In this document: positions 1-6,161 of the stretch, piece by piece | How positions within the stretch are numbered: the first letter of the stretch is position 1 | Layout of the letters: each line of letters opens with the position of its first letter | From: Candidatus Magasanikiibacteriota bacterium | GTDB taxonomy: Bacteria > Patescibacteriota > Patescibacteriia > Magasanikbacterales > GWA2-37-8 | Direction of reading: 5' to 3' | Length of the DNA: 13,978 nucleotides | Assembly (NCBI GenBank): GCA_903853785.1 | Contig: CAINUM010000002.1 | Span: 1-13,978, forward strand | Translations under genes and position numbers: made by a program | Notes under the pieces: generated by a model | The model's input: the letters and a program-made list of their open reading frames with translations, nothing else | Database searches by the model: none | Told to the model about the DNA's origin: nothing

Positions 1-24
1 ATTAGTATTAATTAAATAAATATT

Positions 25-441
25 ATGCATAAAAAATATTTTACTGTTTTTGCTAGTATTGCATTAACATTGGTCTTAGTCGGAGCGGGATGTACTTCAT
101 CTAAAATTTCTAGCGAAACCGAGGATACTACAAACCCAAATCCCCCATCAGTGGTACTAACTGGCCAAACAAAGGAATTCAATCTTTCAGCAAAAAATTG
201 GCAGTTTGATCCTAGTACCATCACTGTAAATCAAGGTGATAAAGTTAGATTGATAATTACCAGTGTTGATGTTGCTCATAGTTTTATGTTAAAAGATTTT
301 AATTTAAACGTTAAACTAGAGCCAAAAGAAACACAGACGGTTGAATTTATAGCTGACAAGACTGGTTCGTTTCAATTCCGTTGTGGCATCCCTTGTGGGG
401 ATGGACACCGTGATATGATCGGTACATTCATAGTTAAATAA
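25..441 (+). CDS. CuA-type cupredoxin domain lipoprotein
   Basis: This is a 138-residue exported copper-protein candidate. Residues 1-23 look like a lipoprotein signal: a basic start (HKK), a hydrophobic stretch, then VGAGC with C23 as the putative lipidated cysteine. Gly at -3 makes the lipobox imperfect. A Ser/Thr/Pro-rich linker (about 24-48) leads into a cupredoxin fold. The motif CGIPCGDGHRDM at 120-131 fits C-x3-C-x3-H-x2-M, the binuclear CuA signature of cytochrome oxidase subunit II and nitrous oxide reductase. H85 in VAHSF supplies the second histidine, so all side-chain ligands (H85, C120, C124, H128, M131) are present. There are no transmembrane helices of an oxidase subunit II and no oxidase genes nearby. 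Its role could be electron transfer, copper binding or copper delivery; which one is unknown. It is the only + strand gene and converges on the pilin genes. The ATG has no clear Shine-Dalgarno sequence. Confidence 0.85.
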   Translation: MHKKYFTVFASIALTLVLVGAGCTSSKISSETEDTTNPNPPSVVLTGQTKEFNLSAKNWQFDPSTITVNQGDKVRLIITSVDVAHSFMLKDFNLNVKLEPKETQTVEFIADKTGSFQFRCGIPCGDGHRDMIGTFIVK

Positions 442-451
442 AAATTAACAT

Positions 452-482
452 AAAAAAACCGCTCTTTACAAGCGGTTTTTTT
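452..482. terminator. Bidirectional intrinsic terminator
   Basis: An A-tract followed by CCGCT, a 7-base loop (464-470), then AGCGG and a T-tract forms a perfect 12-bp stem, including the A:T flanks. The A-tract on the left and T-tract on the right make it work as a rho-independent terminator on either strand. It sits between the convergent stop codons of the cupredoxin gene (441) and the last pilin gene (503), so it plausibly ends both transcripts. Confidence 0.85.
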
Positions 483-502
483 ATCAAATTTTTTACTAAA
501 TT

Positions 503-988
503 CTATCTAGATAATACAATTGTATTAGCTCCTTCGGGATTACATGCACCAACAGTAATAATACCGGCTGAAGACTTATCTAAATAATAATATGTTCTAG
601 CGTCAGTACCAGTAATCGGATCCTTTGGAATACTTCCAATATGACCCGAGGTTACCAACCCACTTAAATCGAGACATGCTGCAGCTGTAGAAGTAGCATT
701 ACATCCAGAATTACAACTACTGCCCACAACTCCAATTTGATATACCGAACTGGTAACTGCAGTATCAATTGCAGTCAAGTATGTGCCACCATTATCAATT
801 TGATTCAATTTAATCGCATTCAATAATTCTGCCACATCAGACCAACGATGCGCATCACGAGCATCCTTAAAACGTTGTAAAGGATTTAAAGCCACGAAAA
901 CTACTGAGGCTAAAATTGCAATAATTGCGACAACTATCAACAATTCTATTAAAGTAAAACCCTGGTTTGTTTTTTTGTGATTTATCAT
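503..988 (-). CDS. Type IV pilin, paralog 2 (four-cysteine)
   Basis: This 161-residue type IV pilin precursor ends the operon. The leader is 10 residues (MINHKKTNQG), cleaved before F11 by prepilin peptidase. The mature N-terminus FTLIE has the conserved Glu at +5 (E15) and runs into a hydrophobic helix (11-35) that packs in the fibre core. The globular part has four cysteines (C92, C96, C105, C149), suited to two disulfides outside the cell, and a CLDLSGLVTSGH block at 105-116. It aligns without gaps to the neighbouring pilin at 1000-1485, with about 66% identity by my count (106 of 161), including all four cysteines. The gap to that gene is 11 bases. It is a likely fibre subunit. Which of the two is the major pilin cannot be told from sequence. 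The stop is TAG, whereas the other genes end in TAA. Confidence 0.93.
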   Translation of the reverse strand: MINHKKTNQGFTLIELLIVVAIIAILASVVFVALNPLQRFKDARDAHRWSDVAELLNAIKLNQIDNGGTYLTAIDTAVTSSVYQIGVVGSSCNSGCNATSTAAACLDLSGLVTSGHIGSIPKDPITGTDARTYYYLDKSSAGIITVGACNPEGANTIVLSR

Positions 989-999
989 AACAAACTATT

Positions 1000-1485
1000 T
1001 TATCTAGTTACCAAAACTGCAGCACTACCTTCTGGGGTACATGCACCAACAGTTAAAATACCAGTTGCTGATTTTATTACGTAATATAATGATTTAGATA
1101 AGGTGCCAGCACTTGGGTCAAATGGAATTGCACCTAAATGACCAGAAGTCACTAATCCGCTTAAATCTAAGCAAGCCGATTGAGTAGTAGTTGCTGTACA
1201 ACCAACATTACATGTTGTAGGAGATGTGCCAATCATATAAGGCAACGAAGAAGTAGCTGCTGTAATAGCAGCCAAATATGCACCCGCATTATCAACTTGA
1301 TTCAATTTAACCGCGCTTAAAACTTCCGAAACATCAGACCAACGACGTGCGTCACGTGCGTCTTTGAAACGTTGTAGTGGGTTTAAAGCCACGAATACAA
1401 CTGCGGCCAAAATCGCGATGATGGCGATAACAATCAACAACTCAATAAGGGTAAAACCCTGAGCTGTATTTCTATGATTGTTCAT
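1000..1485 (-). CDS. Type IV pilin, paralog 1 (four-cysteine)
   Basis: This 161-residue type IV pilin precursor has a 10-residue leader (MNNHRNTAQG), a cleavage site G10/F11, E15 at mature position +5 and an N-terminal hydrophobic helix (11-35). Residues 9-46 differ from the adjacent paralog at only two positions. The C-terminal half is more divergent but keeps C92, C96, C105, C149 and the CLDLSGLVTSGH block. It lies 35 bases after the PilX-like gene, the largest gap in the - strand run. That stretch (1486-1520) is almost pure A/T and could hold a promoter that boosts pilin expression, but no clear -35/-10 pair is visible. As the first of the pair it is a good candidate for the major pilin (inference). 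Confidence 0.93.
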   Translation of the reverse strand: MNNHRNTAQGFTLIELLIVIAIIAILAAVVFVALNPLQRFKDARDARRWSDVSEVLSAVKLNQVDNAGAYLAAITAATSSLPYMIGTSPTTCNVGCTATTTQSACLDLSGLVTSGHLGAIPFDPSAGTLSKSLYYVIKSATGILTVGACTPEGSAAVLVTR

Positions 1486-1520
1486 AGTATAAGTTATTTA
1501 ATAAATAAATTAATTTAATT

Positions 1521-1925
1521 TTAATTTTCTTGCCAATTATTTACTGTAATCACATTACCACTCAATGTAACTCCGACCGTCAACCCCTGAGAATAAATTC
1601 CAGAAGTCGCATTTACAGTGATCGTGCGATTACTACCGTTGACCACTACACTTATTATACACGATCCAGTACCAATACTCAACGTCTCCCCTGTGTAATT
1701 CACATCAAATCGTATTCGTTGCATCGCATTTTCCATACAACCATCAGCTAGCGCTCCCGTCTCCTCGCCTTTCTTGGCAACATAACCAGTATCAAGATCT
1801 ACAATACCAAACCATGAGGCACTAAAAGCCATGATCAAAGCCGCTGCGCCAATTATTGCCACAACAATCAGCGCGGCTATTCCACGTCGATCTTTTGCAA
1901 ATTTAATTACATTATTTTCTTGCAT
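1521..1925 (-). CDS. PilX/GspK-like minor pseudopilin
   Basis: This 134-residue protein has a short basic N-terminus ending in DRRG, then a single hydrophobic helix (about 16-37). Unlike the other pilins here it has no Glu at +5 after G15 (the run is IAALI). Absence of that Glu is typical of the PilX/GspK family, whose member caps the pilus tip. The mature part has two cysteines (C63 in ADGCMENAMQRIR and C89 in GTGSCI), possibly a disulfide, and a Thr/Ser/Val-rich beta-like C-terminus. It follows the PilW/GspJ-like gene by 4 bases, exactly where a K/X subunit sits in canonical minor-pilin operons. The family call rests on the N-terminus and gene order. It is much smaller than a classic GspK and lacks its large insert domain. 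Confidence 0.7.
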   Translation of the reverse strand: MQENNVIKFAKDRRGIAALIVVAIIGAAALIMAFSASWFGIVDLDTGYVAKKGEETGALADGCMENAMQRIRFDVNYTGETLSIGTGSCIISVVVNGSNRTITVNATSGIYSQGLTVGVTLSGNVITVNNWQEN

Positions 1926-1929
1926 ATAT

Positions 1930-2451
1930 TTACTGGCGCAAATTAACAGCCGTATTTAGACTACTAGAAAAATTATAGCTAGCATCACTACTACTGGCAT
2001 AATTGAAACTCATACTAATTCCGACATTTCCATGATTACTATCCGCAGTAAGATTAGTAAAAATTAAACTAGAAATATTTACACGCTGACTAGTGATAAA
2101 CTGTGAAGTAGTCACTCCTTCAGATATGGTCAAACGACCGTTGCTTAATGTAAAAATAGTAGGACTCAATGTACTACTAGACATTGAAAGCGACAAAACT
2201 CCGGGGCTAGTATTAAAAGTAGAACTCGATACATTTATACCGTTTGAAGATTTTATTTTATGAGTCAAAATATTTAATGCCAGACGCGTATTGGCATTCA
2301 CCTCTTGTTGCGCATATGATTTATTACGAGATCCAGAAATTGCCAAAATGAAATTTGTAAGTGTCACAAGCAAACCACCAATAATTGCTACATAAATAAT
2401 TACTTCAATTAGCGAAAATCCTTTATTATTTTTTGAAATCAAATTTTTCAT
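1930..2451 (-). CDS. PilW/GspJ-like minor pseudopilin
   Basis: This 173-residue minor pilin precursor has leader MKNLISKNNKG, a cleavage site G11/F12 and mature start FSLIEV with Glu at +5 (E16). A hydrophobic helix runs through IIYVAIIGGLLVTLTNFIL. The downstream part is Ser/Thr/Asn-rich and beta-like, with no cysteines. I chose the ATG at 2451. An in-frame TTG at 2457 would add two residues but has no better upstream signal. The phrase GFSLIEVIIYVAIIG and the position between the PilV-like and PilX-like genes point to the J/W type of minor pseudopilin, which forms part of the tip complex that primes pilus assembly. Gaps are 10 bases upstream and 4 bases downstream. Confidence 0.8.
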   Translation of the reverse strand: MKNLISKNNKGFSLIEVIIYVAIIGGLLVTLTNFILAISGSRNKSYAQQEVNANTRLALNILTHKIKSSNGINVSSSTFNTSPGVLSLSMSSSTLSPTIFTLSNGRLTISEGVTTSQFITSQRVNISSLIFTNLTADSNHGNVGISMSFNYASSSDASYNFSSSLNTAVNLRQ

Positions 2452-2461
2452 ATTCAAAAAA

Positions 2462-5400
2462 TTATTTATAATTTACTCTTACCTCTTGTAAAATTGGAGT
2501 TCCAGTACCATCTCCAGCCAAATTTACTTGATATTGAACCCACTGATTTCCATTCAAAACAGCAGGCAAAAGCGAGCCTAAATAATTTGTAAAATACGTA
2601 CTAGTTCCACTTGCTCCATACCAACTTGACCAAACGCCCGGTGATCCTCCACTATTAGGTGCAGTACGAACTTGCATTTGAATATTGCAACTTGAGCAGC
2701 CACTCACATTTTGATCCCAAGATAAAATCTGTACCGGTGAAGCTTTGGTCATATTGTATGCTGAAGACATAAATGTACCTGCGGTGGCATATCCTCCACC
2801 CGCACTTTCTCCCCAACCAACACGTACGTTATCTAGTGTAACTTGTTGTGATCCAGCGCTATACAAAAATGCTTTAAATGAAATATTTCCCGTACTTGTT
2901 GGAAATGTAGCGATGTTTGAATTTATAACACTTGCGGTATTATAATTACTAGCTCCTGCAGTTACCCAAGCACTACCATTCCAATATTGCCAAGTTGACC
3001 CATCGGATGAAAGTTGGTAATATATTTCACCAGTATTTTTTGTTGCAGTTTCAGTAAAAAATGCCCAGTCATTAATATTTGAGCCGGCATATACGGTGGT
3101 TGGATATACTGAAGGATATGATGTTGGATAAACGGCTGCGCCAGCCCACGAACACCCTCCCTGGGCAGAACAAGTGGTGGAGGAAGCGTATGTATTACAA
3201 GCTGTCGCCGTACCGGAACAAAAACTTGCCTTAGACCAATTTAGCTGGATATTATCAAAACCAGTAATATTATTTCCACCCGCTCCACCAACAGTAATTC
3301 GACGTGCTGCCATTTTTAAATAATATGTACCAGCTGTTAGAATTTTTGAACTAATATTTATATTTGACACATTTGCCCAATTGGTATTTCCAGTTATGGT
3401 TTGAGACCAAACCTGACTGCCTATAGTTGGTGCTCCGGCAGCACTATCCACAAAAACATACAGAATAAATGATGTTAGTCCTGTCCCTGAATATGTTGGA
3501 ACACGCCAATCAAAACTCAAAGTGCCCACTGGATTGGCGGCTGTAGTTGTGAATGGTTGCTGCCAATATCCAGAAACGGTTGTATTATTACTTGTGGCAA
3601 GAGTTAAATTTATATAACCACCAGTGTTACCACCGCTCGCTTGATAAGCACCAGTTGCTTTTGCAGCCGTGTCTGTCCAATCAACATATGTCCATCCAGT
3701 CGCATTAGTTGTAAAATTTCCATTTATAGTAGCTCCAGAAGCAGATCCGCCCCAAGAACACCCACCCTGAGCCTGACAAGTAGAAGTAGCTACAAAAGTA
3801 GTGCAGAGTGAAGCCGTACCACCACAAGATCCACCGCCACCCTGATCTACCAAGCTGGCTGTGCCACCAGTTACAGCTATTTTACTTGAATCATAAGTAT
3901 AATCACCCGCCGTAGTAAACGTCCAATCATATTGTCTTTCACAACTTACTTGAACATTATCTAAAACAACCTGTTGACTTCCACTTCCAGACAAAAATGC
4001 TTTAAACACTATTTGCTTAGTACTAGTGGTAAAAGTACCAATGTTTGTATTCACAACACTTGCTGTATTATAATGCGTTGCCAAAGTAGAAGTTGCCCAT
4101 GCACTACCGCTCCAATATTTCCAAGTCGTACCACCATTATCTGACAATTGATAATATATTTCCCCACCATTTTTTGTAGCTGTTTCAACAAAGCCAGACC
4201 AGAAATCTATACTAGTTACATTGTTTGCAGCATTTGGATTAATGGTAGGATTGTCAGAAGGATAGGTAGTTACCGAAGAACCATATGATAAGGTAGGCAC
4301 AGAAAAACTGGCTGTCCAACGTGCTGTATTTGAAATACGCGCTTCATCAATTTTACCATTAAAAAATGCATTGCCTCCAGAAAAATTATCCGCTCCACTG
4401 ACACTTACAAATGATGACTGATTGGAAATACCAGAAGTATAAATTATAGAACTTTCCAAAGTTCCATTTTGAAATACATAAATTTTGGCACCGTCATATA
4501 CACCAGCTACATGCACCCATTGGTTTAGAGGAATAGCACTAACTGCTGCAGTATTTATTGACGCGGCACCATCACTTGAAACCCAAAAATTTAATCGATT
4601 ATCACTCCCTACAGAAAGTGCGTAGGCACGTTTTTTTCCAGTCTCGCGCCATTTGGAGATGATAGCTTCATTGGTAACCGCTGCAGCTGTGCGATAAATC
4701 CAAGCATCGATCGTAATCGCCCCGGTAATCCCCAAACCAACTTGTTGATCATTGTTAATGTATACCGCACTATTTCCACTAAATTGTAATGATGTGCCAA
4801 ATTTACCAGATTGATTATAAAGTGGGGCACCCGTTACTTTGGATAGATCATTATGGTTTCCAGTAAAATCAATAACTGTTCCACTTGCTTCATCCAAGTG
4901 CCACATACCCATAGTATTGGCATCAAGCGAGGTGGTGGCCGTAGTGCCTTTTAATGAAGCCAAACTACTAGTGACAACGATTTTTGCAGAATCATAGGTA
5001 TAATCAGAAGCGGTATCAAACGTCCAATTTTTTACTCCACAACTATAGCCAGAATTTTTCAATTTAATTTCGCCAGAAGTCGAATAATCCAAATTGGAAT
5101 CATCGCTATTATATTTATTTGCGAGCGACCAAATAGACTGACCGGTTCCCCCGCTCCAATCTGTCTGAGCCCAATCACGACTATTCCAATTTGTGAGATA
5201 TGTAATTTTTTGAATCGTATTAACCGCATTACGAGTGGACAACCAAGTCACTGTCACGGTCGCTTGTTTGGTGTTCAAATCGGTATAACTTCCTGGACAA
5301 GTGATAATACTGTTCGAAACATCGCGACACACATTGGCAAAAACAATCGAACGAGAATATATACCAAGAGTCGAAGAAGTATTTTCTCCAACAAAACTCC

Positions 5401-5644
5401 ATACATTGCCAGTGCTTGTCACGGCCGTGGAAGTTACGGTTAATTTATTCCAAGCACTTCCCTGAATCGCCCTTATCCCCTCAACACCCTGTTGAGCGTA
5501 GGCTTCGGCTTCAGTATACTCACCACCTTGTTTCAAGGAAACAAAACCACCCAAAGACATAGTCACCAAAGCAGAACATAGCAACCCGAAAATCATTATT
5601 GCTAATATTACTTCTAGTAAAGATTGTCCTTTTTTATTTAACAT
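2462..5644 (-). CDS. Giant PilV/GspI-like minor pilin with LamG adhesin modules
   Basis: This is a modular pseudopilin of about 1,060 residues. I chose the ATG at 5644 because it gives a classic short leader (MLNKKG, then QSLLE with Glu at +5). An in-frame ATG at 5683 would add 13 residues and overlap the upstream gene by 23 bases. QSLLEVILAIMIFGLL is GspI/PilV-like. Numbering from the longer form, the modules are: pilin part 14 to about 180; an NWTF...DYTYDS strand motif near 219-236; a LamG/concanavalin A-like domain 257-458 (MWHLDE..., WVHVAGVYDG, KIDEARI); a beta repeat 494-580; a second DWTF...DYTYDS motif 586-603; a four-cysteine unit 620-645; a jelly-roll-like region 650-818 (NGNFTTNATGW start); a second cysteine unit 822-847; a second beta repeat 873-957; and a Cys-containing C-terminal domain to 1073. 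LamG folds commonly bind glycans or proteins. A tip-displayed adhesin is the likely role. It is far longer than ordinary PilV (under 200 residues). Confidence 0.88.
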   Translation of the reverse strand: MLNKKGQSLLEVILAIMIFGLLCSALVTMSLGGFVSLKQGGEYTEAEAYAQQGVEGIRAIQGSAWNKLTVTSTAVTSTGNVWSFVGENTSSTLGIYSRSIVFANVCRDVSNSIITCPGSYTDLNTKQATVTVTWLSTRNAVNTIQKITYLTNWNSRDWAQTDWSGGTGQSIWSLANKYNSDDSNLDYSTSGEIKLKNSGYSCGVKNWTFDTASDYTYDSAKIVVTSSLASLKGTTATTSLDANTMGMWHLDEASGTVIDFTGNHNDLSKVTGAPLYNQSGKFGTSLQFSGNSAVYINNDQQVGLGITGAITIDAWIYRTAAAVTNEAIISKWRETGKKRAYALSVGSDNRLNFWVSSDGAASINTAAVSAIPLNQWVHVAGVYDGAKIYVFQNGTLESSIIYTSGISNQSSFVSVSGADNFSGGNAFFNGKIDEARISNTARWTASFSVPTLSYGSSVTTYPSDNPTINPNAANNVTSIDFWSGFVETATKNGGEIYYQLSDNGGTTWKYWSGSAWATSTLATHYNTASVVNTNIGTFTTSTKQIVFKAFLSGSGSQQVVLDNVQVSCERQYDWTFTTAGDYTYDSSKIAVTGGTASLVDQGGGGSCGGTASLCTTFVATSTCQAQGGCSWGGSASGATINGNFTTNATGWTYVDWTDTAAKATGAYQASGGNTGGYINLTLATSNNTTVSGYWQQPFTTTAANPVGTLSFDWRVPTYSGTGLTSFILYVFVDSAAGAPTIGSQVWSQTITGNTNWANVSNINISSKILTAGTYYLKMAARRITVGGAGGNNITGFDNIQLNWSKASFCSGTATACNTYASSTTCSAQGGCSWAGAAVYPTSYPSVYPTTVYAGSNINDWAFFTETATKNTGEIYYQLSSDGSTWQYWNGSAWVTAGASNYNTASVINSNIATFPTSTGNISFKAFLYSAGSQQVTLDNVRVGWGESAGGGYATAGTFMSSAYNMTKASPVQILSWDQNVSGCSSCNIQMQVRTAPNSGGSPGVWSSWYGASGTSTYFTNYLGSLLPAVLNGNQWVQYQVNLAGDGTGTPILQEVRVNYK
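2813..3067 (-). repeat. Beta-rich internal repeat, copy B
   Basis: Residues 873-957 of the giant minor pilin are the partner of the copy at 3944-4204. The diagnostic pieces are ETATKNTGEIYYQLSSDG, TWQYWNGSAW, YNTASVINSNI and KAFLYSAGSQQVTLDNVRV. Each copy follows a short PTxYPS/YPSDNP-type linker, so the duplicated unit probably includes the linker. Confidence 0.85.
3143..3220 (-). repeat. Four-cysteine microdomain, copy B
   Basis: Residues 822-847 of the giant minor pilin have the same C-x6-C-x8-C-x5-C-S-W spacing and AQGGCSW core as copy A. It sits between the jelly-roll-like region and beta repeat copy B. Copy A likewise sits between two larger beta-rich regions, so the unit may act as a rigid spacer (inference). 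Confidence 0.8.
3749..3826 (-). repeat. Four-cysteine microdomain, copy A
   Basis: Residues 620-645 of the giant minor pilin have spacing C-x6-C-x8-C-x5-C-S-W, with the core AQGGCSW. The spacing matches copy B at 3143-3220 exactly. It probably forms two disulfides in a small independent fold between larger beta domains. The family name is not known to me. Confidence 0.8.
3944..4204 (-). repeat. Beta-rich internal repeat, copy A
   Basis: Residues 494-580 of the giant minor pilin share a motif series with residues 873-957: ETATKNxGEIYYQLS, TWxYWxGSAWxT, YNTASVxNxNI, then a strand ending KAFLxxxGSQQVxLDNVxV. The copies align with only one or two single-residue gaps, which indicates tandem domain duplication within the protein. 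The fold is probably a beta sandwich. I do not recognise a named family with confidence. Confidence 0.85.
4310..4915 (-). other. LamG/concanavalin A-like domain inside giant minor pilin
   Basis: Residues 257-458 of the 1073-residue reading frame have the LamG_3 style. They open with MWHLDEASGTVIDFTGN (the stretch that follows the first strand in this family), then SLQFSGNSAVYI, ITIDAWIYR, WVHVAGVYDG, a strand with FQNGTLE, and close with FFNGKIDEARISNTAR. This is a complete jelly-roll sandwich module of about 200 residues. The assignment is by motif recognition; the ligand is unknown. Confidence 0.8.
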
Positions 5645-5660
5645 AAATATTCTATCGACT

Positions 5661-6134
5661 TTAATTTTCGGAAATCGCTCCATATCTATTTACGGCGATA
5701 CTTCTTTGACCCGAAACACTGTGCACAATCAGAAAAGATCCGATATTATTTGGAACACCAGTAGATTTACTAAAATTAATATCAATATTCGTACTTGTCG
5801 TAATAAAACTAACATTTTGAAAACTCAAAGGTGGTTCCATTGTTTTGGTTTGATCATAAGCAGAATTTCGCGCCGCATACGAAGGGCCTTGATAATATGA
5901 AACATAACTATCAGCACCGGCAGGATTAATAAGAATATAAACGCCACTAGCTGAATTATTATACCCCGCCACTGCTTGTTCGCGAGCTGCACGCAAAGTT
6001 TGAACAATCATAGCCGATTGTTCGTTGAGTTGAGTTGAGACCTGTAAATTACTATAAAGAGGTACTGCAGTTACCACCAAAATTACCCCTATTGCAATAG
6101 TAATTACTAATTCTACTAAAGTAAAACCCCTCAT
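5661..6134 (-). CDS. GspH/FimU-like minor pseudopilin
   Basis: This 157-residue prepilin has a very short leader, MRG, before FTLVE, with Glu at mature +5 (E8). The hydrophobic helix runs LVITIAIGVILVVTAVPLYSNL, followed by QLNEQSAMIVQTLRAAREQAVAG. A run of the form L..AR.EA is the usual hallmark of GspH/FimT/FimU proteins. The rest is beta-like and ends in a strand with RSIAVNRYGAIS, which resembles the conserved C-terminal strand of the family. No cysteines are present. It is the first of the four minor pseudopilin genes, lies 27 bases after pilC and comes 16 bases before the chosen start of the giant PilV-like gene. No in-frame upstream ATG, GTG or TTG lengthens the leader within the intergenic gap. 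Confidence 0.85.
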   Translation of the reverse strand: MRGFTLVELVITIAIGVILVVTAVPLYSNLQVSTQLNEQSAMIVQTLRAAREQAVAGYNNSASGVYILINPAGADSYVSYYQGPSYAARNSAYDQTKTMEPPLSFQNVSFITTSTNIDINFSKSTGVPNNIGSFLIVHSVSGQRSIAVNRYGAISEN

Positions 6135-6161
6135 AGTTGGTATATTATTCGTGGTGAAATC

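Noticed and set aside
503..1485. Possible recent pilin gene conversion or silent cassette system.
   Set aside because: The two copies differ at many silent sites even in the conserved N-terminal region, and both are intact with full leaders, so no silent cassette is visible.
1486..1520. 35-base A/T-only gap before the pilin pair as a possible pilin promoter.
   Set aside because: TATACT is present but directly abuts the ATG, and no -35 element can be placed. Recorded only as a remark under the pilin gene.
2452..2457. TTG start of the PilW-like gene.
   Set aside because: An ATG two codons downstream (2451) gives a standard leader, and there is no upstream signal favouring TTG.
4609..4830. Open frame of 73 codons within the giant pilin gene on the same strand, and several frames of 60-80 codons on the + strand opposite the pilin, PilC, receiver and kinase genes.
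   Set aside because: All are contained in confident genes in another frame, have no recognisable domain, and show unlikely composition (Cys-, Ser- or basic-rich antisense shadows).
5645..5683. Extended start of the giant minor pilin at 5683 (13 extra residues).
   Set aside because: It would overlap the previous gene by 23 bases and bury the normal short leader MLNKKG; the start at 5644 fits prepilin leaders better.
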